In this document: piece after piece, positions 35,340 through 46,215 of the stretch
Position numbering within the stretch: the first letter of the stretch is position 1
Layout of the letters: each line of letters begins with the position of its first letter
From: Palaemon carinicauda
Taxonomy: Eukaryota; Arthropoda; Malacostraca; Decapoda; Palaemonidae
DNA: 64,000 bases
Reading direction: 5' to 3'
Assembly: GCF_036898095.1 (NCBI RefSeq)
Contig: NC_090744.1
Span: 8,714,132 to 8,778,131 of the forward strand
Notes under the pieces: model-generated
The model's database searches: none
Seen by the model: only the letters and a program-made list of their open reading frames with translations
Told to the model about the DNA's origin: nothing
Made by a program: the position numbers and the translations under genes

Positions 35340-38300
35340 TGAAGGTAGTTAAGGTGGGGTAATTCAGAAGAGAGTAGCGAAGGTAGTTAAGGTGAGATAA
35401 TTAAGGAGATAGTTAGTTAAGGTGAGGTAATTAAGGAGAGAGTAGTGAAGGTAGTTAAGGTGAGGTAATTAAGGAGAGTAGTGAAGGTAGTTAAGGTGAG
35501 GTAATTCAAGAGAGAGTATTGAAGGTAGTTAAGGTGAGGTAATTAAGGAGATAGTTAGTTAAGGTGAGGTAATTAAGGAGAGAGTAGTGAAGGTAGTTAA
35601 GGTGAGGTAATTAAGGAGAGAGTAGTGAAGGTATGTAAGGTGAGGTAATTAAGGAGAGAGTAGTGAAGGTAGTTAAGGTGAGGTAATTAAGGAGAGAGTA
35701 GTGAAGGTAGTTAGGGTGAGGTAATTAAGGAGAGAGTAGTGAAGGTATTGAAGATGAGGTAATTAAGGAGAGAGTAGTGAAGTTAGTAAAGGTGAGGTAA
35801 TTCAGGACAGAGTAGTGAAGGTAGTTAAGGTGAGGTAATTAAGGAGATAGTTAGTTAAGGTGAGGTAATTAAGGAGAGAGTAGTGAAGGTAGTTAAGGTG
35901 AGGTAATTCAGGACAGAGTAGTGAATGTAGTTAAGGTGAGGTAATTAAGGAGAGAGTAGTGAAGGTAGTTAAGGTGAGGTAATTAAGGAGAGAGTAGTGA
36001 AGGTAGTTAAGTTGAGGTAATTAAGGAGAGAGTAGTGAAGGTAGTTAAGGTGGGGTAATTCAGGAGAGAGTAGTGAAGGTAGTTAAGGTGAGATAATTAA
36101 GGAGAGAGTAATGAAGGTAGTTAAGGTGGGGTAATTCAGGAGAGAGTAGTGAAGGTAGTTAAGGTGGGGTAATTCAGGAGAGAGTAGTGAAGGTAGTTAA
36201 GGTGAGGTAATTAAGGAGATAGTAGTGAAGGTAGTTAAGGTGAGGTAATTAAGGAGAGAGTAGTGAAGGTAGTTAAGGTGGGGTAATTCAGGAGAGAGTA
36301 GTGAAGGTAGTTAAGTTGAGGTAATTAAGGAGAGAGTAGTGAAGGTAGTTAAGGTGAGGTAATTAAGGAGATAGTTAGTTAAGGTGAGGTAATTAAGGAG
36401 AGAGTAGTGAAGGTAGTTAAGGTGAGGTAATTAAGGAGAGAGTAGTGAAGGTAGTTAAGGTGAGGTAATTCAGGAGAGAGTAGTGAAGGTAGTTAAGGTG
36501 AGGTAATTAAGGAGATAGTTAGTTAAGGTGAGGTAATTAATAAGAGAGTAGTGAAGGTAGTTAAGGTGAGGTAATTAAGGAGAGAGTAGTGAAGGTAGGT
36601 AAGGTGAGGTAATTAAGGAGAGAGTAGTGAAGGTAGTTAAGGTGAGGTAATTAAGGAGAGAGTAGTGAAGGTAGTTAGGGTGAGGTAATTAAGGAGATAG
36701 TTAGTTAAGGTGAGGTAATTAAGGAGAGAGTAGTGAAGGTAGTTAAGGTGAGGTAATTCAGATGAGAGTAGTGAATGTAGTTAAGGTGAGGTAATTAAGG
36801 AGAGAGTAGTGAAGGTAGTTAAGGTGAGGTAATTATGGAGAGAGTAGTGAAGGTAGTTAAGGTGGGGTAATTCAGGAGAGCGTAGCGAAGGTAGTTAAGG
36901 TGAGGTAATTAAGGAGAGAGTAGTGAAGGTAGTTAAGGTGAGGTAATTAAGGAGAGAGTAGTGAAGGTAGTTAAGGTGGGGTAATTCAGGAGAGAGTAGT
37001 GAAGGTAGTTAAGGTGAGGTAATTAAGGAGATAGTTAGTTAAGGTGAGGTAATTAAGGAGAGAGTAGTGAAGGTAGTTAAGGTAGGGTAATTAAGGAGAG
37101 AGTAGTGAATGTAGTTAAGGTGAGGTAATTAAGGAGAGAGTAGTGAAGGTAGTTAAGGTGGGGTAATTTAGGAGAGAGTAATGAAGGTAGTTAAGGTAGG
37201 GTAATTCAGGAGAGAGTAGTGAAGGTAGTTAAGGTGAGGTAATTAAGGAGATAGTAGTGAAGGTAGTTAAGGTGAGGTAATTAAGGAGAGAGTAGTGAAG
37301 GTAGTTAAGGTGGGGTAATTCAGGAGAGAGTCGTGAAGGTAGTTAAGGTGGGGAAAATTCAGGAGAGAGTAGTGAAGGTAGTTAAGGTGAGGTAATTAAG
37401 GAGAGAGTAGTGAAGGTAGTTAAGGTGAGGTAATTAAGGAGAGAGTAGTGAAGGTAGTTAAGGTGGGGTAATTCAGTAGAGAGTAGTGAAGGTAGTTAAG
37501 GTGAGGTAATTAAGGAGAGTTAGTTAGTTAAGGTGAGGTAATTAAGGAGAGTTAGTTAGTTAAGGTGAGGTAATTAAGGAGAGAGTAGTGAAGGTAGTTA
37601 AGGTGAGGTAATTAAGGAGAGAGTAGTGAAGGTAGTTAAGGTGAGGTAATTCAGGAGAGAGTAGTGAAGGTAGTTAAGGTGAGGTAATTAAGGAGATAGT
37701 TAGTTAAGGTGAGGTAATTAAGGAGAGAGTAGTGAAGGTAGTTAAGGTGAGGTAATTAAGGAGAGAGTAGTGAAGGTAGGTAAGGTGAGGTAATTAAGGA
37801 GAGAGTAGTAAAGGTAGTTAGGGTGAGGTAATTAAGGAGAGAATAGTGAAGGTAGTTAGGGTGAGGTAATTAAGGAGAGAGTAGTGAAGGTATTTAAGGT
37901 GAGGTAATTAAGGAGAGAGTAGTGAAGGTAGTAAAGGTGAGGTAATTCAGGACAGAGTAGTGAAGGTAGTTAAGGTGAGGTAATTAAGGAGATAGTTAGT
38001 TAAGGTGAGGTAATTAAGGAGAGAGTAGTGAAGGTAGTTAAGGTGAGGTAATTCAGGAGAGAGTAGTGAAGGTAGTTAAGGTGAGGTAATTAAGGAGAGA
38101 GTAGTGAAGGTAGTTAAGGTGAGGTAATTAAGGAGAGAGTAGTGAAGGTAGTTAAGGTGGGGTAATTCAGGAGAGAGTTGTGGAGGTAGTTAAAGTGAGG
38201 TAATTAAGGAGAGAGTAGTGAAGATAGTTAAGGTGAGGTAATTAAGGAGAGAGTAGTGAAGGTAGTTAAGGTGAGGTAATTAAGGAGAGGGTAGTGAAGG

Positions 38301-41300
38301 TAGTTAAGGTGAGGTAATTAAGGAGATAGTTAGTTAAAGTGAGGTAGTTAAGGAGAGAGTAGTGAAGGTAGTTAAGGTGAGGTAATTAAGGAGAGAGTAG
38401 TGAAGGTAGTTAAGGTGAGGTAATTAAGGAGAGAGTAGTGATGGTAGTTAAGGTGAGGTAATTAAGGAGAGAGTAGTGAAGGTAGGTAAGGTGAGGTAAT
38501 TAAGGAGAGAGTAGTGAAGGTAGTTAAGGTGACGTAATTAAGGAGAGAGTAGTGAAGGTAGGTAAGGTGAGGTAATTAAAGAGAGAGTAGTGAAGGTAGT
38601 AAAGGTAAGGTAATTAAGGAGATAGTTAAGGTGAGGTAATTAAGGCTAGAGTAGTGAAGGTAGTTAAGGTGAGGTAATTAAGGAGAGTAGTGAAGGTAGT
38701 TAAGGTGAGGTAATTCAGGAGAGAGTAGTGAAGGTAGTTAAGGTGAGGTAATTAAGGAGATAGTTAGTTAAGGTGAGGTAATTAAGGAGAGAGTAGTGAA
38801 GGTAGTGAAGGTGAGGTAATTAAGGAGAGAGTAGTGAAGGTAGGTAAGGTGAGGTAATTAAGGAGAGAGTAGTGAAGGTAGTTAAGGTGAGGTGATTAAG
38901 GAGAGAGTAGTGAAGGTAGTTAGGGTGAGGTAATCAAGGAGAGAGTAGTGAAGGTATTGAAGGTGAGGTAATTAAGGAGAGAGTAGTGAAGGTAGTAAAG
39001 GTGAGGTAATTCAGGACAGAGTAGTGAAGGTAGTTAAGGTGAGGTAATTAAGGAGATAGTTAGTTAAGGTGAGGTAATTAAGGAGAGAGTAGTGAAGGTA
39101 GTTAAGGTGGAGTAATTCAGAAGAGAGTAGCGAAGGTAGTTAAGGTGAGATAATTAAGGAGATAGTTAGTTAAGGTGAGGTAATTAAGGAGAGAGTAGTG
39201 AAGGTAGTTAAGGTGAGGTAATTAAGGAGAGTAGTGAAGGTAGTTAAGGTGAGGTAATTCAAGAGAGAGTATTGAAGGTAGTTAAGGTGAGGTAATTAAG
39301 GAGATAGTTAGTTAAGGTGAGGTAATTAAGGAGAGAGTAGTGAAGGTAGTTAAGGTGAGGTAATTAAGGAGAGAGTAGTGAAGGTATGTAAGGTGAGGTA
39401 ATTAAGGAGAGAGTAGTGAAGGTAGTTAAGGTGAGGTAATTAAGGAGAGAGTAGTGAAGGTAGTTAGGGTGAGGTAATTAAGGAGAGAGTAGTGAAGGTA
39501 TTGAAGATGAGGTAATTAAGGAGAGAGTAGTGAAGTTAGTAAAGGTGAGGTAATTCAGGACAGAGTAGTGAAGGTAGTTAAGGTGAGGTAATTAAGGAGA
39601 TAGTTAGTTAAGGTGAGGTAATTAAGGAGAGAGTAGTGAAGGTAGTTAAGGTGAGGTAATTCAGGACAGAGTAGTGAATGTAGTTAAGGTGAGGTAATTA
39701 AGGAGAGAGTAGTGAAGGTAGTTAAGGTGAGGTAATTAAGGAGAGAGTAGTGAAGGTAGTTAAGTTGAGGTAATTAAGGAGAGAGTAGTGAAGGTAGTTA
39801 AGGTGGGGTAATTCAGGAGAGAGTAGTGAAGGTAGTTAAGGTGAGATAATTAAGGAGAGAGTAATGAAGGTAGTTAAGGTGGGGTAATTCAGGAGAGAGT
39901 AGTGAAGGTAGTTAAGGTGGGGTAATTCAGGAGAGAGTAGTGAAGGTAGTTAAGGTGAGGTAATTAAGGAGATAGTAGTGAAGGTAGTTAAGGTGAGGTA
40001 ATTAAGGAGAGAGTAGTGAAGGTAGTTAAGGTGGGGTAATTCAGGAGAGAGTAGTGAAGGTAGTTAAGTTGAGGTAATTAAGGAGAGAGTAGTGAAGGTA
40101 GTTAAGGTGAGGTAATTAAGGAGATAGTTAGTTAAGGTGAGGTAATTAAGGAGAGAGTAGTGAAGGTAGTTAAGGTGAGGTAATTAAGGAGAGAGTAGTG
40201 AAGGTAGTTAAGGTGAGGTAATTCAGGAGAGAGTAGTGAAGGTAGTTAAGGTGAGGTAATTAAGGAGATAGTTAGTTAAGGTGAGGTAATTAATAAGAGA
40301 GTAGTGAAGGTAGTTAAGGTGAGGTAATTAAGGAGAGAGTAGTGAAGGTAGGTAAGGTGAGGTAATTAAGGAGAGAGTAGTGAAGGTAGTTAAGGTGAGG
40401 TAATTAAGGAGAGATTAGTGAAGGTAGTTAGGGTGAGGTAATTAAGGAGATAGTTAGTTAAGGTGAGGTAATTAAGGAGAGAGTAGTGAAGGTAGTTAAG
40501 GTGAGGTAATTCAGATGAGAGTAGTGAATGTAGTTAAGGTGAGGTAATTAAGGAGAGAGTAGTGAAGGTAGCTAAGGTGAGGTAATTATGGAGAGAGTAG
40601 TGAAGGTAGTTAAGGTGGGGTAATTCAGGAGAGCGTAGTGAAGGTAGTTAAGGTGAGGTAATTAAGGAGAGAGTAGTGAAGGTAGTTAAGGTGAGGTAAT
40701 TAAGGAGAGAGTAGTGAAGGTAGTTAAGGTGGGGTAATTCAGGAGAGAGTAGTGAAGGTAGTTAAGGTGAGGTAATTAAGGAGATAGTTAGTTAAGGTGA
40801 GGTAATTAAGGAGAGAGTAGTGAAGGTAGTTAAGGTGAGGTAATTAAGGAGAGAGTAGTGAAGGTAGTTAAGGTGGGGTAATTAAGGAGAGAGTAGTGAA
40901 TGTAGTTAAGGTGAGGTAATTAAGGAGAGAGTAGTGAAGGTAGTTAAGGTGGGGTAATTCAGGAGAGAGTAGTGAAGGTAGTTAAGGTAGGGTAATTCAG
41001 GAGAGAGTAGTGAAGGTAGTTAAAGTGAGGTAATTAAGGAGATAGTAGTGAAGGTAGTTAAGGTGAGGTAATTAAGGAGAGAGTAGTGAAGGTAGTTAAG
41101 GTGGGGTAATTCAGGACAGAGTAGTGAAGGTAGTTAAGATGGGGAAAATTCATGAGAGAGTAGTGAAGGTAGTTATGGTGAGGTAATTAAGGAGAGAGTA
41201 GTGAAGGTAGTTAAGGTGAGGTAATTAAGGAGAGAGTAGTGAAGGTAATTAAGGTGGGGTAATTCAGGAGAGCTAGTTAGTTAAGGTGAGGTAATTAAGG

Positions 41301-43240
41301 AGAGAGTAGTGAAGGTAGTTAAGGTGCGGTAATTAAGGAGAGAGTAGTGAAGGTAGTTAAGGTGAGGTAATTCAGGAGAGAGTAGTGAAGGTAGTTAAGG
41401 TGAGGTAATTAAGGAGATAGTTAGTTAAGGTGAGGTAATTAAGGAGAGAGTAGTGAAGGTAGTTAAGGTGAGGTAATTAAGGAGAGAGTAGTGAAGGTAG
41501 GTAAGGTGAGGTAATTAAGGAGAGAGTAGTGAAGGTAGTTAGGGTGAGGTAATTAAGGAGAGTGTAGTGAAGGTATTTAAGGTGAGGTAATTAAGGAGAG
41601 AGTAGTAAAGGTAGTAAAGGTGAGGTAATTCAAGAGAGAGTAGTGAAGGTAGTTAAGGTGAGGTAATTAAGGAGAGAGTAGTGAAGGTAGTTAAGGTGAG
41701 GTAATTAAGGAGAGAGTAGTGAAGGTAGTTAAGGTGAGGTAATTAAGGAGAGAGTAGTGAAGGTAGTTAAGGTGGGGTAATTCAGGAGAGAGTAGTGAAG
41801 GTAGTTAAGGTGAGGTAATTAAGGAGATAGTTAGTTAAGGTGAGGTAATTAAGGAGAGAGTAGTGAAGGTAGTTAAGGTGAGGTAATTAAGGAGAGAGTA
41901 GTGAAGGTAGTTAAGGTAGGGTAATTAAGGAGAGAGTAGTGAATGTAGTTAAGGTGAGGTAATTAAGGAGAGAGTAGTGAAGGTAGTTAAGGTGGGGTAA
42001 TTTAGGAGAGAGTAATGAAGGTAGTTAAGGTAGGGTAATTCAGGAGAGAGTAGTGAAGGTAGTTAAGGTGAGGTAATTAAGGAGATAGTAGTGAAGGTAG
42101 TTAAGGTGAGGTAATTAAGGAGAGAGTAGTGAAGGTAGTTAAGGTGGGGTAATTCAGGAGAGAGTAGTGAAGGTAGTTAAGGTGGGGAAAATTCAGGAGA
42201 GAGTAGTGAAGGTAGTTAAGGTGAGGTAATTAAGGAGAGAGTAGTGAAGGTAGTTAAGGTGAGGTAATTAAGGAGAGAGTAGTGAAGGTAGTTAAGGTGG
42301 GGTAATTCAGGAGAGAGTAGTGAAGGTAGTTAAAGTGAGGTAATTAAGGAGAGTTAGTTAGTTAAGGTGAGGTAATTAAGGAGAGAGTAGTGAAGGTAGT
42401 TAAGGTGAGGTAATTAAGGAGAGAGTAGTGAAGGTAGTTAAGGTGAGGTAATTCAGGAGAGAGTAGTGAAGGTAGTTAAGGTGAGGTAATTAAGGAGATA
42501 GTTAGTTAAGGTGAGGTAATTAAGGAGAGAGTAGTGAAGGTAGTTAAGGTGAGGTAATTAAGGAGAGAGTAGTGAAGGTGGGTAAGGCGAGGTAATTAAG
42601 GAGAGAGTAGTAAAGGTAGTTAAGGTGAGGTAATTAAGGAGAGAATAGTAAAGGTAGTTAAGGTGAGGTAATTAAGGAGAGAATAGTGAAGGTAGTTAGA
42701 GTGAGGTAATTAAGGAGAGAGTAGTGAAGGTATTTAATGTGAGGTAATTAAGGAGAGAGTAGTGAAGGTAGTAAAGGTGAGGTAATTCAGGACAGAGTAG
42801 TGAAGGTAGTTAAGGTGAGGTAATTAAGGAGATAGTTAGTTAAGGTGAGGTAATTAAGGAGAGAGTAGTGAAGGTAGTTAAGGTGAGGTAATTCAGGAGA
42901 GAGTAGTGAAGGTAGTTAAGGTAAGGTAATTAAGGAGAGAGTAGTGAAGGTAGTTAAGGTGAGGTAATTAAGGAGAGAGTAGTGAAGGTAGTTAAGGTGG
43001 GGTAATTCAGGAGAGAGTAGTGGAGGTAGTTAAGGTGAGGTAATTAAGGAGAGAGTAGTGAAGATAGTTAAGGTTAGGTAATTAAGGAGAGAGTAGTGAA
43101 GGTAGTTAAGGTGAGGTAATTAAGGAGAGGGTAGTGAAGGTAGTTAAGGTGAGGTAATTAAGGAGATAGTTAGTTAAAGTGAGGTAATTAAGGAGAGAGT
43201 AGTGAAGGTAGTTAAGGTGAGGTAATTAAGGAGAGAGTAG
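35340..43240. repeat. Higher-order block zone of the array (3.75-kb spacing)
   Basis: Rare variants repeat at exactly 3,753 bases: TTCAGAAGAG/TAGCG at 35365 and 39118, GAGATAATTAAGG at 36091 and 39844, and CAGATGAGAG at 36761 and 40514. About 36970-43240 is also matched downstream at about 46216-52490 with a 9,247-9,279 offset. Confidence 0.85.
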
Positions 43241-43405
43241 TGAAGGTAGTAAAGGTGAGGTAATTCAGGAGAGAGTAGTGAAGGTAGTTAAGGTGAGGTG
43301 ATTAAGGAGAGAGTAGTGAAGGTAGTTACGGTGAGGTAATTAAGGAGAGAGTAGTGAAGGTAGTTAAGGTGAGGTAATTAAGGAGAGAGTAGTGAAGGTA
43401 GTTAA

Positions 43406-43422
43406 CCCTGGATAGGTACGGT
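43406..43422 (+). repeat. Left terminal inverted repeat of piggyBac-like element
   Basis: CCCTGGATAGGTACGGT, directly after TTAA. It matches the right end perfectly for 17 bases, or 21 with the TTAA. Confidence 0.95.
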
Positions 43423-43455
43423 GGGTCGTTTGCGACCCCGAGCGTCAAAAAAAAA
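43423..43455. repeat. Subterminal hairpin and inverted-repeat motif, left end
   Basis: GGGTCG-TTTG-CGACCC (43423-43438) is a perfect 6-bp stem with a 4-base loop. It overlaps CGACCCCGAGCGTC followed by nine A, which is mirrored at the right end as eight T followed by GGCGTCGGGGTCG (46137-46157). The element thus has second-tier inverted repeats inside the terminal ones, spaced further from the tip at the right end. Confidence 0.8.
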
Positions 43456-43591
43456 CAGGTTTTTCTCACGTGACTCACCCCTGTGACTGAATTTGTGGGT
43501 GATCGACCTGCAGGAGGTGTCTCCCCTACACGCTCTAGTAGTGTCCAGATGTGCATTGCTGTAGCTGTACTCCTTCCCCGATTTCTGAGAC

Positions 43592-43624
43592 GCGTCGGGG
43601 TCGTTCGCGTCCGAGTTTACCCTT
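43592..43624 (+). repeat. Internal copy of the right-end subterminal sequence
   Basis: These 33 bases match 46146-46178 in the same orientation with one mismatch (GAGTTTACC against GAGTATACC). Having right-end sequence in direct orientation near the left end suggests an internal duplication or a nested insertion in the element's past. Confidence 0.85.
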
Positions 43625-43639
43625 CTGAGGTAGTTTGCA

Positions 43640-45212
43640 TAATTATCAAAGTTATTACGTATTATGAAATTGTCGTAGAATGGTGCAACTTGTATAGGTT
43701 ATCAGTTGTGGAAAGTCTTGGTGGATTGTTTGGCTACCATGTGCATGTTTTTTTTTTTAGTTAAAATGTCGTTCATCACCACGAGGACCATTTTACCGCG
43801 AGTGCCCCTTTTTCATTTTTTTTCATTTTTTTGCCAAGTCATTTTTCCGTAAGATATTGCCAAATAGTGTCGTAAAACTTTTGCTTGTTTAGTGTTGGAA
43901 AGTGTGTCTAGATGATCTGGCTACCCATGCATGACTTTGTTTTTGTCAGATACGACGTAGTTATTGGTATATTGGGTATTTAACTGCGGTTACCAATTTC
44001 TGTTTTTTTTCAATATTTGTAAAAATTACTACGTAGTAAGGAATTGCCGTATATTATTCATTTTTTTTTCATGTTTATGTGTTAGAAAGTGTGCCTTGAT
44101 GGTTGGGCTAACACGTGCATGTCTTTTTTTTTATCTGAGATGTCGTATATTAGAATGTCGGGCATTTTACCGCGAGTGTCCCTTTTTAATTTTTTTTAAT
44201 TTTTTTGCCAAGTCATTTTTCCGTAAGATATTGCGAAATAGTGTCGTAAAACTTTTGCTTTTTTAATGTTGGAAAGTGTGTCTAGATGATCTGGCTACCC
44301 ATGCGTGATTTTGTTTTTGTCAGATACGACGTAGTTATTGGTATATTGGGTATTTAACTGCGGTTGCCAATTTCTGTTTTTTTTTCAATATTTGTAAAAA
44401 TTTACTACGTAGTAAGGAATTGCCGTATATTATTGATTTTTTTTTCATGTTTATGTGTTAGAAAGTGTGCCTTGATGGTTGGGCTAACACGTGCATGTCT
44501 TTTTTTTTTATCTGAGATGCCGTATATTAGAATGTTGGGCATTTTTCCGCGAGTGCCCCTTTTTATTTGTTTTGCATTTTTTTGCTTAGTCATGTTACCG
44601 TAAGGAATTGGCAAGTAGTGTCGCAAAACTTATATTTTTATAGTGTTGGAAAGTGTTTCTAGATGATCTGGCTACCCATGCCTATTTTTCTTTTAGCCAG
44701 ATATGGCGTATATATAAGTATGTGTTCGATTTTCCTGTGATTGCCATTTTTTCGTTTTTTCCCATTTCTTTCAAAATTACTACGTACTAAGGAACTATCA
44801 CAGAGTAATATTTCATTTATATGTTTATTTGTCGGAAAATATGCCTTGATGGTTTGCCTAGCACGTGGCTGAAATTTTTTTTTTCTGAAATGCCGTATAT
44901 TAGAATGGCCATTTTTCCACGAGTGCCCCTTTTTATTTGTTTTGCATTTTTTTGCTTAGTCATGTTACCGTAAGGAATTGGCAAGTAGTGTCGCAAAACT
45001 TATATTTTTACAGTGTTGGAAAGTGTTTATAGATGATCTGGCTACCCATGCCTATCTTTTTTTTAGCCAGATATGGCGTATATATAGGTATGTGTTCGAT
45101 TTTCCGGTGATTGCCATTTTTTCGTTTTTTCCCAATTCTTTCAAAATTACTACGTACTAAGGAACTATCACAGAGTAATGATTCCTCTAGATGTTTATTT
45201 GTCGGAAAATTT
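43640..45212. repeat. Tandem ~374-bp repeat inside the piggyBac-like element
   Basis: The phrase CCGCGAGTG, or CCACGAGTG in the last copy, recurs at 43796, 44170, 44547 and 44917 (steps 374, 377, 370). A partial diverged copy precedes it (43640-43795) and the last copy fades near 45212. Each unit is itself a dimer: one half has GGAAAGTGTGTCTAGATG and CTGGCTACCCATGC, the other GAAAGTGTGCCTTGATGG and GGGCTAACACGTGC. Neighbouring copies are closest in pairs (first with second, third with fourth). The open frames at 43964-44266 and 44364-44603 are parallel readings of successive units. Confidence 0.9.
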
Positions 45213-46136
45213 TGTTTACTTTTTTTTTGATTGAATATCATCAAATTTTTTTAGCTAAAATATTGTTTTACATTTTTTTTTTTCGATTTTATTTCCCTTC
45301 AAAAAAAATTTTTTGGGTCAGAATTTTAATTTTATAGTCGTAAAATAATCGACAATTATCCAGCAACCCACCATACAATTTTTATGCATATCCAATGATA
45401 ATTAGATTAGTAAATAACACCTTGAAATTGACATACCCTTCCTACATTTCAAGTGGCAGATTAGGGAGTCTGAGTCAGTGTGGTTGGCGGCCATTTTGTG
45501 GACATATCCGAAGCGTAAGTTGCCCTATCTATATATATTCTTGTTCCCTATAGAATTTGTGATATTTTGGTCTATTTTTACCTGCATAAATATCATATTA
45601 TATATTAAATATATGTATTTTTTTACGAAATTTCCAAGTACTCAAAAAATTACCTTTAGATATGGCCCCTGATATAAATGTAATTTACAAAATAATGAAG
45701 ATTTTTTTACATATTTCTATTTTAGGATAACATATGTTTATTCCCTAAAAAAATTAGCCGCTTCCTATTTCATTTGGGTACCCAAAAAAATTCATGAAAT
45801 TTGGACAATTTTTTTTGGCCAAAAAAAGTTACCCTTTTTTTCTCATTTCAGATCTTCACCTCCATGGGTCTGACTTCATCCAAAATACATCAAGATGTGT
45901 CCTAAACATTCAAGAATCAATTCCTAAAAGGATTTGTGTATATATGTATAAACTTTTTTTTTATGAATTTTTATGTCAGGTCTTTTTTTTTTCTACTTAA
46001 TTTTTTAAAATATTTATAATAAATAGTTTTTCTGCAGATGAGTAGTATTTATCTTTACAGTTGTTTTAAGCATTCATTGAAGTTTTTTTTGGCAAAAGAA
46101 AAAAGGAGGTTACTGCAAAAACTGATTTTTCAAGAA
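45213..46136. other. Non-repetitive right half of the piggyBac-like element
   Basis: AT-rich with many T and A runs. No reading frame longer than about 70 codons and no transposase motif. Several short plus-strand frames here are rich in Phe, Tyr and Ile and are chance readings of T-rich DNA. Confidence 0.7.
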
Positions 46137-46145
46137 TTTTTTTTG

Positions 46146-46178
46146 GCGTCGGGGTCGTTCGCGTCCGAGTATACCCTT
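46146..46178 (+). repeat. Right subterminal direct-repeat copy
   Basis: Pairs with 43592-43624 (33 bases, one mismatch). Its first part, GCGTCGGGGTCG, is also the inverted counterpart of the left subterminal motif. Confidence 0.85.
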
Positions 46179-46194
46179 AAAGGGGTGTCCGAGG

Positions 46195-46211
46195 ACCGTA
46201 CCTATCCAGGG
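46195..46211 (-). repeat. Right terminal inverted repeat of piggyBac-like element
   Basis: ACCGTACCTATCCAGGG, the exact reverse complement of 43406-43422, followed by TTAA. Confidence 0.95.
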
Positions 46212-46215
46212 TTAA

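Larger units (their letters stand above)
12661..43401. repeat. Giant 38-bp satellite array, left part
   Basis: About 30.7 kb, of order 800 tandem units. A typical unit is 25744-25781, with core GGTAGTTAAGGTGAGG followed by an AATTAAGG and GAGAGAG half. The consensus is 15 G, 14 A, 9 T and no C on the + strand. Common variants are a 30-bp unit lacking 8 bases (GGAGATAGTTAGTTAAGG), a 36-bp unit lacking one GA, a GGGG/TTCAGG double variant and a GGACAGAG variant. The unit length is not a multiple of 3 and stops occur in every frame, so there is no coding potential. Each unit holds two TTAA sites. The first units after 12661 are the most irregular. The array is interrupted at 43402 by a transposon and resumes at 46216. 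Confidence 0.98.
43402..46215. mobile_element. Non-autonomous piggyBac-like DNA transposon with TTAA target duplications
   Basis: The element proper is 43406-46211 (2,806 bp), flanked by TTAA at 43402-43405 and 46212-46215. Its ends are perfect 17-bp terminal inverted repeats, CCCTGGATAGGTACGGT and its reverse complement. TTAA plus CCC-starting ends define the piggyBac group. Removing the element and one TTAA restores an ordinary satellite unit (GTAG-TTAA-GGTG). No transposase is present: the longest open frames are about 60-100 codons, run through repeats and poly-T, and resemble nothing known. It would have depended on a transposase supplied elsewhere. Composition is TA-rich with many T runs and differs sharply from the C-poor satellite around it. 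Strand of origin cannot be assigned. Confidence 0.92.

Noticed and set aside
12661..43401. The 38-bp array as a CRISPR array
   Set aside because: There are no unique spacers; units are directly adjacent, and the context is an animal genome.
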